The notes under the pieces are model-generated. The model made no database searches. It was not told where the DNA came from and saw only the letters and a program-made list of their open reading frames with translations. Positions 1 through 5,439 of a DNA stretch of 11,272 nt are shown one piece after another (positions within the stretch are counted from its first letter, which is position 1; the number at the start of each line of letters is the position of its first letter). The stretch comes from Elusimicrobia bacterium CG03_land_8_20_14_0_80_50_18 (GTDB taxonomy: Bacteria > CG03), in assembly GCA_002780705.1 (NCBI GenBank), contig PEUP01000073.1, positions 1-11,272 of the forward strand. The letters run 5' to 3'. Both the position numbers and the translations under genes were made by a program.

Positions 1-132
1 CGCAGGGCTGATAATATCGCCGTGATAGATGCCGGAAAAGTTGTGGAAAGCGGCCGGCACGACGAGCTTCTGGCCAGGAACGGTTATTACAGCCGCCTTT
101 ATAAGATCCAGTTCAATCAGAGCGGGGATTAA
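1..132 (+). CDS. ABC exporter ATP-binding protein, C-terminal fragment (MsbA-like)
   Basis: The frame is open from base 1 to the TAA at 130-132 and gives the last 43 residues of a larger protein cut by the window edge. The fragment reads RRADNIAVIDAGKVVESGRH and then DELLARNGYYSRLYKIQ. This is the stretch that follows the H-loop in ABC exporters of the MsbA/multidrug type (consensus: ADrI.Vld.GrivE.GtHdELL...G.Y..Ly..Q). In that family the protein is an inner-membrane half-transporter with a fused ATPase that moves lipids or hydrophobic compounds. Neither the Walker motifs nor the membrane domain is in the window, so the substrate cannot be judged. The next gene starts two bases after the stop, which suggests co-transcription. 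Confidence 0.85.
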   Translation, partial: RRADNIAVIDAGKVVESGRHDELLARNGYYSRLYKIQFNQSGD

Positions 133-134
133 TC

Positions 135-1196
135 GTGCTTAATTCAGTTTTACCCGGCAAAATCATTCAGTGCAAAACAGGCGAGCTCGCGAATATACTC
201 GGAGGAGAGGGCCGGAGATGTTTTGTCATAGGCCCGAAAAATGTCCATGATATTTACGGGCCGCTGATGAGTGCGGCGCTGGGCAAAAGAGCGAAGATAT
301 ACGCCGGTTTCAGCGGCGAATGCTGCGAGAGTGAGATAGCCCGGCTCCTTGCCGGAGTCAAAACCCACAAAAGCGATTTTATTTTTGCCTTCGGCGGCGG
401 CAAGGCGATGGACAGCTCAAAGAGTGTCGCCGCCCGAAGCGGTGTTCGTCTCGTCGTCCTTCCGACTTCCGCCTCCACCTGCGCGGCTTTCACGCCCCAC
501 AGCGTTATTTACGGCGAGAAAGGCAATTATCTGAAAAATGATAATCATCTTAAATGTCCGGACACGCTGATTCTCGCCGAAGATATTATGCTGGATGCGC
601 CGCCGCGTCTGCTTTTTTCGGGTATAACCGATGCCTGCGCCAAATACTATGAATTCACATTCAACGGCGGCGCCGACAGCAGCGTAGCCGCGATGGCCCG
701 CGATATGCTGAAACGCTTTTTCACGGGTGTAACAGCGATTAAAAATCAATCCGACAAATCCGCTGTTATATCTGTGAGCCGTCTATGTGTAATCAACACC
801 GGGCTCATAAGTTCGCTCGGCGGCGACGATTTCAGGGCCTCTACCGCTCATGCTATCGCAAACGGCTTCACTCAGCTTTTCCCCGAGCGGCCGGAATTTG
901 CCCGCATGCTTCACGGCGAGCTGGTGGGAGCGGCTATTCTTGCCTGTCTTTTTGCCCTGAACCGCATAGATGAGCTTGTGATGCTCCGTCAGCTTTTTTC
1001 CGATTGCGGTATTTTCAATGAATTCGCAACCTGCGGAAAATTGGATCAGGACATATTTGAAAGCGCCTCGCGTTTCGCGGTCAGGAACGAAAAGCGCTTC
1101 GCTCAACTGAAAATAAAAGCGTCTGACCTGGTGAGCGCGCTCAATTCCGTCAAACTTGACAGCGGCATTCCGGCGGATCTTTCGCGGAGAGTGTAA
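135..1196 (+). CDS. Iron-containing alcohol/glycerol dehydrogenase family protein (GldA-like)
   Basis: A 353-residue NAD(P)-dependent dehydrogenase of the dehydroquinate synthase-like / Fe-ADH superfamily, close in length to glycerol dehydrogenase. The nucleotide-binding motif FAFGGGKAMDSSKSVA spans about residues 84-99. The VVLPTSAST strand follows, and then PHSVIY as in GldA. Three expected metal ligands are visible: D166 in GITDA, H239 in STAHAIANG and H260 in MLHGELVGA. GldA proteins have STDA after the PTSAS strand, where this protein has STCA (C116), so the usual aspartate near the substrate is missing and glycerol may not be the substrate. The start is GTG at 135, preceded by a GGGG run at 124-127 and placed 2 nt after the ABC transporter stop. 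An alternative is another polyol or glycerol-phosphate dehydrogenase of the same fold. Family is secure, substrate is not. Confidence 0.8.
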   Translation: MLNSVLPGKIIQCKTGELANILGGEGRRCFVIGPKNVHDIYGPLMSAALGKRAKIYAGFSGECCESEIARLLAGVKTHKSDFIFAFGGGKAMDSSKSVAARSGVRLVVLPTSASTCAAFTPHSVIYGEKGNYLKNDNHLKCPDTLILAEDIMLDAPPRLLFSGITDACAKYYEFTFNGGADSSVAAMARDMLKRFFTGVTAIKNQSDKSAVISVSRLCVINTGLISSLGGDDFRASTAHAIANGFTQLFPERPEFARMLHGELVGAAILACLFALNRIDELVMLRQLFSDCGIFNEFATCGKLDQDIFESASRFAVRNEKRFAQLKIKASDLVSALNSVKLDSGIPADLSRRV

Positions 1197-1221
1197 CAAA
1201 ACAGCCTCAGGCGGCGTCTAA
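1192..1221 (+). promoter_or_regulatory. Possible ECF-type promoter for the sigma factor operon
   Basis: GTAAC at 1193-1197 is followed after 17 bp by CGTCTAA at 1215-1221. This has the general form of ECF sigma promoters (an AAC -35 core, about 16-17 bp, then a CGTC -10 core). It lies directly before the sigma factor gene, so it would allow autoregulation. The implied transcript start falls at about the ATG at 1225, giving a nearly leaderless mRNA. The match is short and found by eye only. Confidence 0.25.
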
Positions 1222-1224
1222 CTT

Positions 1225-1743
1225 ATGGAAGAAAAAGAATTCGTCGAGAGATTAAAAAGGGGGGATGAAAATGCCTACAGGGAGTTCATGGCGCTTTATA
1301 AAGACGCTGTCTACCGCATCATATATTCGTTCTCGGGCATGGCTTCTGAAATTGACGATATCGCCCAGGATGTTTTTATCGCGGTGTTCAGAAAAATCCA
1401 TAAATTCCGCCTTGATTCGTCTCTTTCCACATGGCTTTACCGCGTCACAATCAACAAGTGCAAGGATTATCTCAGGAAGAGAAGGACGGCCACGGTGGAA
1501 TTGAACGACAGCATAATTTCGCCCCGGCCGGATATTCCGGAAAGGCTTTTGAATGAAGCCAGGGGCAAGGCTCTGCTCGCAACGCTGAGCGCGAAGTTCA
1601 GGAGCGTGGTGATACTGCGTGAGATAGAGGGTATGTCATACGATGATATAGCCCGCACGCTGAAGATACCGCTGGGCAGGGTGAAGATCATGCTTTTCAG
1701 GGCGAGAAAACAAATGAAGGAGGCCGCGTTAAATGGAATGTAA
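1225..1743 (+). CDS. RNA polymerase ECF sigma factor (sigma-70 family)
   Basis: A 172-residue ECF (RpoE-like) sigma factor of standard length. Region 2 covers about residues 10-85, with the core-binding and -10 recognition stretch DDIAQDVFIAVFRKI (44-58) followed by LSTWLYRVTINKCKDYLRKR. Region 4 covers about 112-168, with the helix-turn-helix MSYDDIARTLKIPLGRVKIM (137-156) that reads the -35 element. No region 1 or 3 is present, as expected for the class. It would redirect RNA polymerase to a stress or envelope regulon. The next gene encodes a zinc-finger membrane protein and overlaps the end of this one by 11 bp, the usual arrangement for a sigma factor and its anti-sigma partner. A clear ribosome site is lacking at the ATG, with only a weak CAGGCGG at 1208-1214. 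Confidence 0.93.
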   Translation: MEEKEFVERLKRGDENAYREFMALYKDAVYRIIYSFSGMASEIDDIAQDVFIAVFRKIHKFRLDSSLSTWLYRVTINKCKDYLRKRRTATVELNDSIISPRPDIPERLLNEARGKALLATLSAKFRSVVILREIEGMSYDDIARTLKIPLGRVKIMLFRARKQMKEAALNGM

Positions 1744-2167
1744 AAGATGCCTTTCTCTTTTAGGGGAATACAAAGACGGCGAACTGGACACTGAAACAAC
1801 TTCTATGCTGAAGAGCCATCTTGAAGCATGTCCGCTCTGCCTGGCCGAGCTGCGGTCCATAAACGCTCTGTCTGAAATCATCGCTTCCGTTAAGTCGCCG
1901 CCGGTTCCCGACGGCTTTGAGGATAATGTTATAAGGGCAATGAGTAAGTCAGCTCCCCGGTTCTCATTTATTCCTTCTTTCATGCCGGTTTTTTTTCACA
2001 GACCCGTGATGGCGTTGTCGGCTCTCGCGTTGCTGCTGGCCGGAGGCTTTTTTTACTCGCGCCAAAACAGTCCTCCGGAAGAATCTTACGCCCAGCTTCT
2101 CATAAGCGACGCCGAATTAAGAGACTTTGACGGCGAGGTCATGGACATCTTTTACGGCGATATCTGA
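1733..2167 (+). CDS. Membrane-anchored zinc-finger anti-sigma factor
   Basis: A 144-residue protein with an N-terminal ZAS/zf-HC2 domain: C3, then H29, C33 and C36 in the H-x3-C-x2-C pattern (HLEACPLC), with the typical YKDGEL segment (13-18) between. A single membrane segment lies at about residues 91-108 (VMALSALALLLAGGFF), followed by a short periplasmic tail of about 35 residues. By family analogy the cytoplasmic domain sequesters the ECF sigma factor encoded immediately upstream and releases it on a signal such as redox change or proteolysis. The start is well supported: AAGGAGG at 1717-1723 lies 9 nt before ATG 1733, inside the end of the sigma gene. The periplasmic part is short and carries no recognizable sensor domain. 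Confidence 0.88.
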   Translation: MECKRCLSLLGEYKDGELDTETTSMLKSHLEACPLCLAELRSINALSEIIASVKSPPVPDGFEDNVIRAMSKSAPRFSFIPSFMPVFFHRPVMALSALALLLAGGFFYSRQNSPPEESYAQLLISDAELRDFDGEVMDIFYGDI

Positions 2168-2202
2168 ACACAAATGGGGCGGCTCTAAAAAGTCATTTTT
2201 GC

Positions 2203-2256
2203 TGTCATTTCGAGGCGCTTCGTCCGCCGTGGCGGGAGCGTAGCGACGAGAAATCT
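2203..2256. repeat. Dispersed-type palindromic repeat (GTCATTTCGAG...GAGAAATC)
   Basis: An imperfect nested palindrome in the gap after the anti-sigma gene. The outer arms ATTTC (2207-2211) and GAAAT (2250-2254) pair. Next, CGCTTCG (2216-2222) pairs with CGTAGCG (2239-2245) with one mismatch. At the core CCGCC (2224-2228) pairs with GGCGG (2231-2235) around a 2-nt loop. The ends match the kind of small palindromic element beginning GTCATT and ending AAATC that is present in many copies in numerous environmental bacterial genomes. Only this copy is in the window, so the multi-copy status is inferred. Confidence 0.55.
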
Positions 2257-2273
2257 TTTCCGTTAAAACCCGT

Positions 2274-2320
2274 CAAAAACAGGGATAAACCCACGCCTTT
2301 CTTTTATCCTGGTGTTTTTG
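2274..2320. repeat. Long inverted repeat upstream of radC
   Basis: CAAAAACA at 2274-2281 pairs exactly with TGTTTTTG at 2313-2320. Inside it, GGGATAAA at 2282-2289 pairs with TTTATCCT at 2303-2310, with one G-T wobble at the base. A 2-nt bulge (2311-2312) and a 13-nt loop complete a roughly 16-bp stem. It ends 14 nt before the radC start codon and lies after the anti-sigma gene, so it could be a terminator, an attenuator, an operator, or the edge of the islet that follows. It lacks a clean T-run after the stem. Confidence 0.5.
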
Positions 2321-2334
2321 TACCATATCCCTAA

Positions 2335-2763
2335 ATGGAAACTAAAACTAAAAAGGCAATCAAGGATTTACCGAAAGTAGAAAGACCGAGAGAGAAATTA
2401 ATGCAATACGGTCCGGGAAAACTCTCTAATTCGGAATTGCTGGCGATTCTTTTAAGGTCAGGCAGGAAGGGCGAGAATGTTGTGGAACTTGCCGAGATAA
2501 AAAGAGCAGTAATCTCTGTTGGTTCACTTAACGCTAATTTGGTTCATCCAAGAGAAGTTTTTGAGCCGGCGATTAAAAATCTTGCCGCATCCGTAATCGT
2601 TGCTCACAATCATCCTTCAGGCGCTCTCGAGCCGTCAGAGGACGATTTGGAAATTACCAAAAGGTTAGTTGAGGCCGGCCAAATTTTAGAAATAGAAGTC
2701 GCTGATCATGTTATTGTTACAAAAGACAATTATTTCAGCTTCAAAGAAAAAGGCCTGGTATAA
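2335..2763 (+). CDS. radC: RadC-like JAB-domain protein with internal deletion
   Basis: A 142-residue RadC homolog, whereas RadC is normally about 220-230 residues. The N-terminus is typical (IKDLPKVERPREKLMQYG, then LSNSELLAILLRSG). The C-terminus has the JAMM/MPN signature HNHPSGALEPSEDD, with H91, H93, S101 and D104. At about residue 53 the sequence jumps from ENVVELA straight to IKRAVISVGSLNANLVHPRE. This skips about 85-90 residues that normally hold the helix-hairpin-helix region and the first part of the JAB fold, including the glutamate expected upstream of the HxH motif. The reading frame stays open. The product is therefore probably an inactive remnant or an unusual minimal form, unless the sequence is misassembled. 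RadC proteins have no settled enzymatic role and are common on mobile islands. No Shine-Dalgarno is visible before ATG 2335. Confidence 0.8.
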   Translation: METKTKKAIKDLPKVERPREKLMQYGPGKLSNSELLAILLRSGRKGENVVELAEIKRAVISVGSLNANLVHPREVFEPAIKNLAASVIVAHNHPSGALEPSEDDLEITKRLVEAGQILEIEVADHVIVTKDNYFSFKEKGLV

Positions 2764-2764
2764 T
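2756..2764 (+). promoter_or_regulatory. Extended -10 promoter element before the AlbA_2 gene
   Basis: TGGTATAAT at 2756-2764 is a perfect TATAAT with the TGn extension. It overlaps the last codons and the stop of radC. The ATG at 2772 starts 7 nt after it, so transcription would begin at about the start codon, implying a leaderless mRNA. No ribosome site is visible, and no good -35 is seen, which an extended -10 can tolerate. Confidence 0.4.
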
Positions 2765-2771
2765 TGCCCTT

Positions 2772-4118
2772 ATGAAATACAGAGAATCTGAAACAATCGA
2801 ATTGAAAAAATCCACTTCCGAAATAAAAGAAGCGGTGATTTCTATGTCTGCAATTCTCAACAAACACAATCGCGGCGAGTTATACTTCGGAATTAAAAAT
2901 GACGGCGCTGTTGTCGGGCAGGCTGCGGGAGACCGGACGCTGCGGGACATTTCCAGAGCCATTTCCGAAAACATAGAACCGAAAATTTACCCCAAGATAC
3001 GGCAGATGAAGATTGATAATAAAATTTGTGTAAAAGTGAGTTTTGAAGGAAAAGACATCCCGTATTTTGCTTTTGGACGCGCTTATATGCGCGTTGCCGA
3101 TGAAAACCGCCAGATAAGCGCCCGCGAACTTGAAAATTTAATCATAAACAAAAACAAAGATAAACTGCGCTGGGATAAAGAGGCCTGCCCGCAGGCGAAA
3201 TTATCGGATATCAGCGTAAAAAAACTTAAAACATTTCTAAAAATGGCCCGCTTGAAATATGACACATTACACAACGCATTGGCAAAATTGAAGATTCTAA
3301 AGGGGAGAAAACTGCTGAACGCCGCCGTGATTCTGTTTGCAAAAACCCCGCAGAAATTTTTCCCCAACGCCAAATTACGCTGCGCTGTTTTTGCCCGGAC
3401 AGACACCGCGCTCATAATTGACAGAAAAGAATATGAAGGCGATATTTTTTATCTCATTGAAAAAGCGCAGGAATACATTTTGAAAAACATTCATCTCGGG
3501 ATGCGCGTTGAAGGTTTGTATAGAATAGATGTTCCCGAGATAGACAAAGAGGCTTTCCGCGAAGCTGTAATCAATGCCTTTTGCCACAGGGATTACAGGG
3601 AATACGATTCCGTAAACATCGCCATTTTCAAAGACCGTCTTGAAATAAGGAGTCCGGGTCTGCTTTACGGCGGACTCACCATTGAAAAAATCAGAACGGA
3701 ATTGGTGTCGGAAAGGCGGAACGAAGTAATTGCCGAATTATTTCACCGGATACACATTATTGAAAGATGGGGAAGAGGGATTGCTCTGATGCTTTCAAAA
3801 GAACCATCTGCGGTTTTCAAAGAAGTTGGCAAGCAATTTATCGTTGTTTTCAAAAGGAAACGCACTGAAGAAAAAACTACCCCGAAAACTGTGGAGAAAA
3901 CTGTGGAGAAAACTGTGGAGAAGGCGGACAAGAAGATAATAGCATTGATAAAGGAAAAACCGACGATCACACAACATGAACTTGAAGCAAAAATTGGCAT
4001 TACCCGTCGAGGCATTGAGTGGAATTTAAAAAAATTAAAGGATGCTGGTATTTTGCGCCGCATCGGTCCTGACAAAGGCGGGTACTGGCAGATAGTTAAG
4101 GGCCCCAAGAAAGAATGA
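2772..4118 (+). CDS. AlbA_2 (Schlafen-like, divergent AAA-4) domain transcriptional regulator
   Basis: A 448-residue protein of the family often labelled ATP-dependent DNA helicase RecG-like or putative transcriptional regulator. The AlbA_2 domain covers about residues 5-125 (SETIELKKS at 6-14, GELYFGIKNDG at 35-45, AYMRVADENR at 104-113). A HATPase_c_4-type region follows, with REAVINAFCHRDY (263-275), DRLEIRSPG (288-296) and ERWGRGI (331-337). A charged linker carries KTVE repeats (about 372-384). The C-terminus is a winged helix (about 388-443: ITQHELEAKIGITRRGIEWN). AlbA_2 domains bind nucleic acid and are related to Schlafen proteins. Members of this family are frequent on genomic islands, but their physiological role is mostly undefined. 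Base composition is clearly more AT-rich than in the flanking genes, as for radC just upstream. Start ATG 2772 has no Shine-Dalgarno but follows an extended -10 element. Confidence 0.85.
   Translation: MKYRESETIELKKSTSEIKEAVISMSAILNKHNRGELYFGIKNDGAVVGQAAGDRTLRDISRAISENIEPKIYPKIRQMKIDNKICVKVSFEGKDIPYFAFGRAYMRVADENRQISARELENLIINKNKDKLRWDKEACPQAKLSDISVKKLKTFLKMARLKYDTLHNALAKLKILKGRKLLNAAVILFAKTPQKFFPNAKLRCAVFARTDTALIIDRKEYEGDIFYLIEKAQEYILKNIHLGMRVEGLYRIDVPEIDKEAFREAVINAFCHRDYREYDSVNIAIFKDRLEIRSPGLLYGGLTIEKIRTELVSERRNEVIAELFHRIHIIERWGRGIALMLSKEPSAVFKEVGKQFIVVFKRKRTEEKTTPKTVEKTVEKTVEKADKKIIALIKEKPTITQHELEAKIGITRRGIEWNLKKLKDAGILRRIGPDKGGYWQIVKGPKKE
3884..3922 (+). repeat. 12-bp in-frame tandem repeat (3.25 copies)
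   Basis: The unit GAAAACTGTGGA occurs three times without a mismatch at 3884-3895, 3896-3907 and 3908-3919, followed by a partial GAA. It encodes the KTVE repeats of the linker between the ATPase-like and winged-helix parts of the AlbA_2 protein. Because the unit is a multiple of three, copy-number change would lengthen or shorten the linker without breaking the frame. Confidence 0.95.
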
Positions 4119-4224
4119 CTCTTGGCAGAAATAGGAGAAAATATTTATGAGCAGTACGAATTACAAACCACCAAAAGAAAAAATTCAAGTTGAGCCCTGA
4201 TACGGTTGTGTTGTCCAGGGTGGT

Positions 4225-4230
4225 TATAAT
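4225..4230 (+). promoter_or_regulatory. TATAAT box close to the PP-loop gene start
   Basis: A perfect TATAAT at 4225-4230 lies 5 nt before ATG 4236. If it is a -10 element, the transcript would start at about the start codon (leaderless). No convincing -35 at 17 bp and no Shine-Dalgarno at normal spacing are seen; the only G-rich stretch, AGGGTGG at 4217-4223, is too far upstream. Confidence 0.3.
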
Positions 4231-4235
4231 AAGCG

Positions 4236-5189
4236 ATGAAACAGAAAGCTGTCATACTTTTCTCGGGAGGGCTGGACTCGGCCCTTGCCGCGAAGCTCAC
4301 GGAAGATATCTTTGACCTTTCGGGAGTTGTTTTTTCCACGCCTTTTTCGCGGGTGAAACAAGAGGCCTTCGCTCTTGCTGAAAAGTTATCTTTGAAGCTG
4401 AGGCACATCGTGTTCGGCGAAGAATATTTTGAGCTCATACTCAATCCGAAGTTCGGCACGGGCAAGGGGATCAACCCCTGTCTGGACTGTCACATAATGA
4501 TGCTCAAAAAAGCGAAAGAATACGCGGATGAGACAGGGGCGGAATTTATTATAACGGGCGAGGTGCTGTCCCAGCGGATGATGTCCCAGAAGAGCGGGGA
4601 TCTGCTGAAAGCCGAAAAGGAGAGCGCCCTGGAAGGAAAGATAATCAGGCCATTGAGCGGGGCTCTGCTGCCGCCGACGGAAGCCGAGATTCGCGGGCTT
4701 ATTAAACGGAAAGAGCTTCTTTCCGTTTCGGGCAAGAGCCGTAAAACACAGCTTGCCCTGGCCGCGAAATACGCCCTCAGCGGTTTTGGCACGCCCGCCG
4801 GAGGATGCGTCCTCACGGATAAGATATTCTCAAAAAGGATTAAAGACGCCGTCGAGCACGGCGAACTTGACCTTTTGAGAAGCCGTCATCTCATGACGGG
4901 AAGACATTTCCGCCTCGCGAAAGGCTCCAAACTGGTGGTCGCCCGCAAGGATTCCGAAAACACATTGCTTGCGGATAATGCCGGATGGCTTATAAGGATA
5001 ATCCCTTCGGGGGCTCCGGGTCCGGAGGCGCTCCTTTCAGATATGCGCGACATTGACCAGGCGCTTTCAATAATGGCGCGATACAGCAAAAAGACGCGGG
5101 AATTTATAATCCGCTCCGCCGACGGGGCGGAAGTTGTCCGGAAAGCTGAGGCGGCGGATGAGGAAAGCGTCAGAAAATATCTGGTCTGA
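4236..5189 (+). CDS. PP-loop ATPase, ThiI/MnmA-like tRNA thiolation-type protein
   Basis: A 317-residue protein with an N-terminal PP-loop (SGGLDS, residues 10-15) that binds and cleaves ATP to adenylate its substrate. It has a CLDC pair (C82, C85) in INPCLDCHIMMLKKA, a third conserved-looking cysteine in PAGGCVLTD (C191), and the GEVLSQRMMSQ motif (108-118). This pattern matches a family often named tRNA (5-methylaminomethyl-2-thiouridylate) methyltransferase-like or ThiI-like, so tRNA thiolation is the best guess. From about residue 226, FRLAKGSKLVVARKDSENTL resembles the NFACT-R (DUF814) RNA-binding domain, giving a catalytic plus RNA-binding layout. It is not a standard MnmA (about 360 residues with its own C-terminal domains) and lacks the THUMP domain of ThiI. 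The gene is not in an obvious operon and overlaps the convergent gene's end by 20 bp. Confidence 0.75.
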   Translation: MKQKAVILFSGGLDSALAAKLTEDIFDLSGVVFSTPFSRVKQEAFALAEKLSLKLRHIVFGEEYFELILNPKFGTGKGINPCLDCHIMMLKKAKEYADETGAEFIITGEVLSQRMMSQKSGDLLKAEKESALEGKIIRPLSGALLPPTEAEIRGLIKRKELLSVSGKSRKTQLALAAKYALSGFGTPAGGCVLTDKIFSKRIKDAVEHGELDLLRSRHLMTGRHFRLAKGSKLVVARKDSENTLLADNAGWLIRIIPSGAPGPEALLSDMRDIDQALSIMARYSKKTREFIIRSADGAEVVRKAEAADEESVRKYLV

Positions 5190-5439
5190 GAAGGCCCTCT
5201 TCTATGAGTTCGTCCATGTCTCTGGCTTCTCTGCCTTTTGATTCCCGAAAAATTTTTCTCGCCTTTTCAATGAGCTGTTCTTTGAGCGCTTTTTCTTTCG
5301 CCTCTATTTCTTCAAGTGACGGTCGCGGGATACCCGTCTGGGGCAGTAATTTGATTTCTGTGTTTCTGCGTTTCGCATAGAAGTTGAGCCACCAGAGGAG
5401 CGCTATGAGGATGAAGAGCAGCCAGCTCCTTTTTTTCAT
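5170..5439 (-). CDS. Small single-pass membrane protein, function unknown
   Basis: An 89-residue protein that I do not recognize. A short KKR start is followed by one hydrophobic segment at residues 6-21 (WLLFILIALLWWLNFY) and a basic AKRR, which suggests an N-in or uncleaved signal anchor. The rest is highly charged and helical-looking (about 41-70, SLEEIEAKEKALKEQLIEKA), plausibly a short coiled coil. It is the last gene of the minus-strand operon. Its ATG overlaps the pdxJ stop as ATGA (4 bp), which supports it being real and translationally coupled. Its 3' end overlaps the end of the convergent PP-loop gene by 20 bp. In many bacteria acpS follows pdxJ; this protein is not AcpS. Confidence 0.7.
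   Translation of the reverse strand: MKKRSWLLFILIALLWWLNFYAKRRNTEIKLLPQTGIPRPSLEEIEAKEKALKEQLIEKARKIFRESKGREARDMDELIEEGLLRPDIF

Noticed and set aside
3889..3924. CRISPR-like repeat array
   Set aside because: The units are 12 bp, contiguous without spacers, and in frame within a coding sequence.
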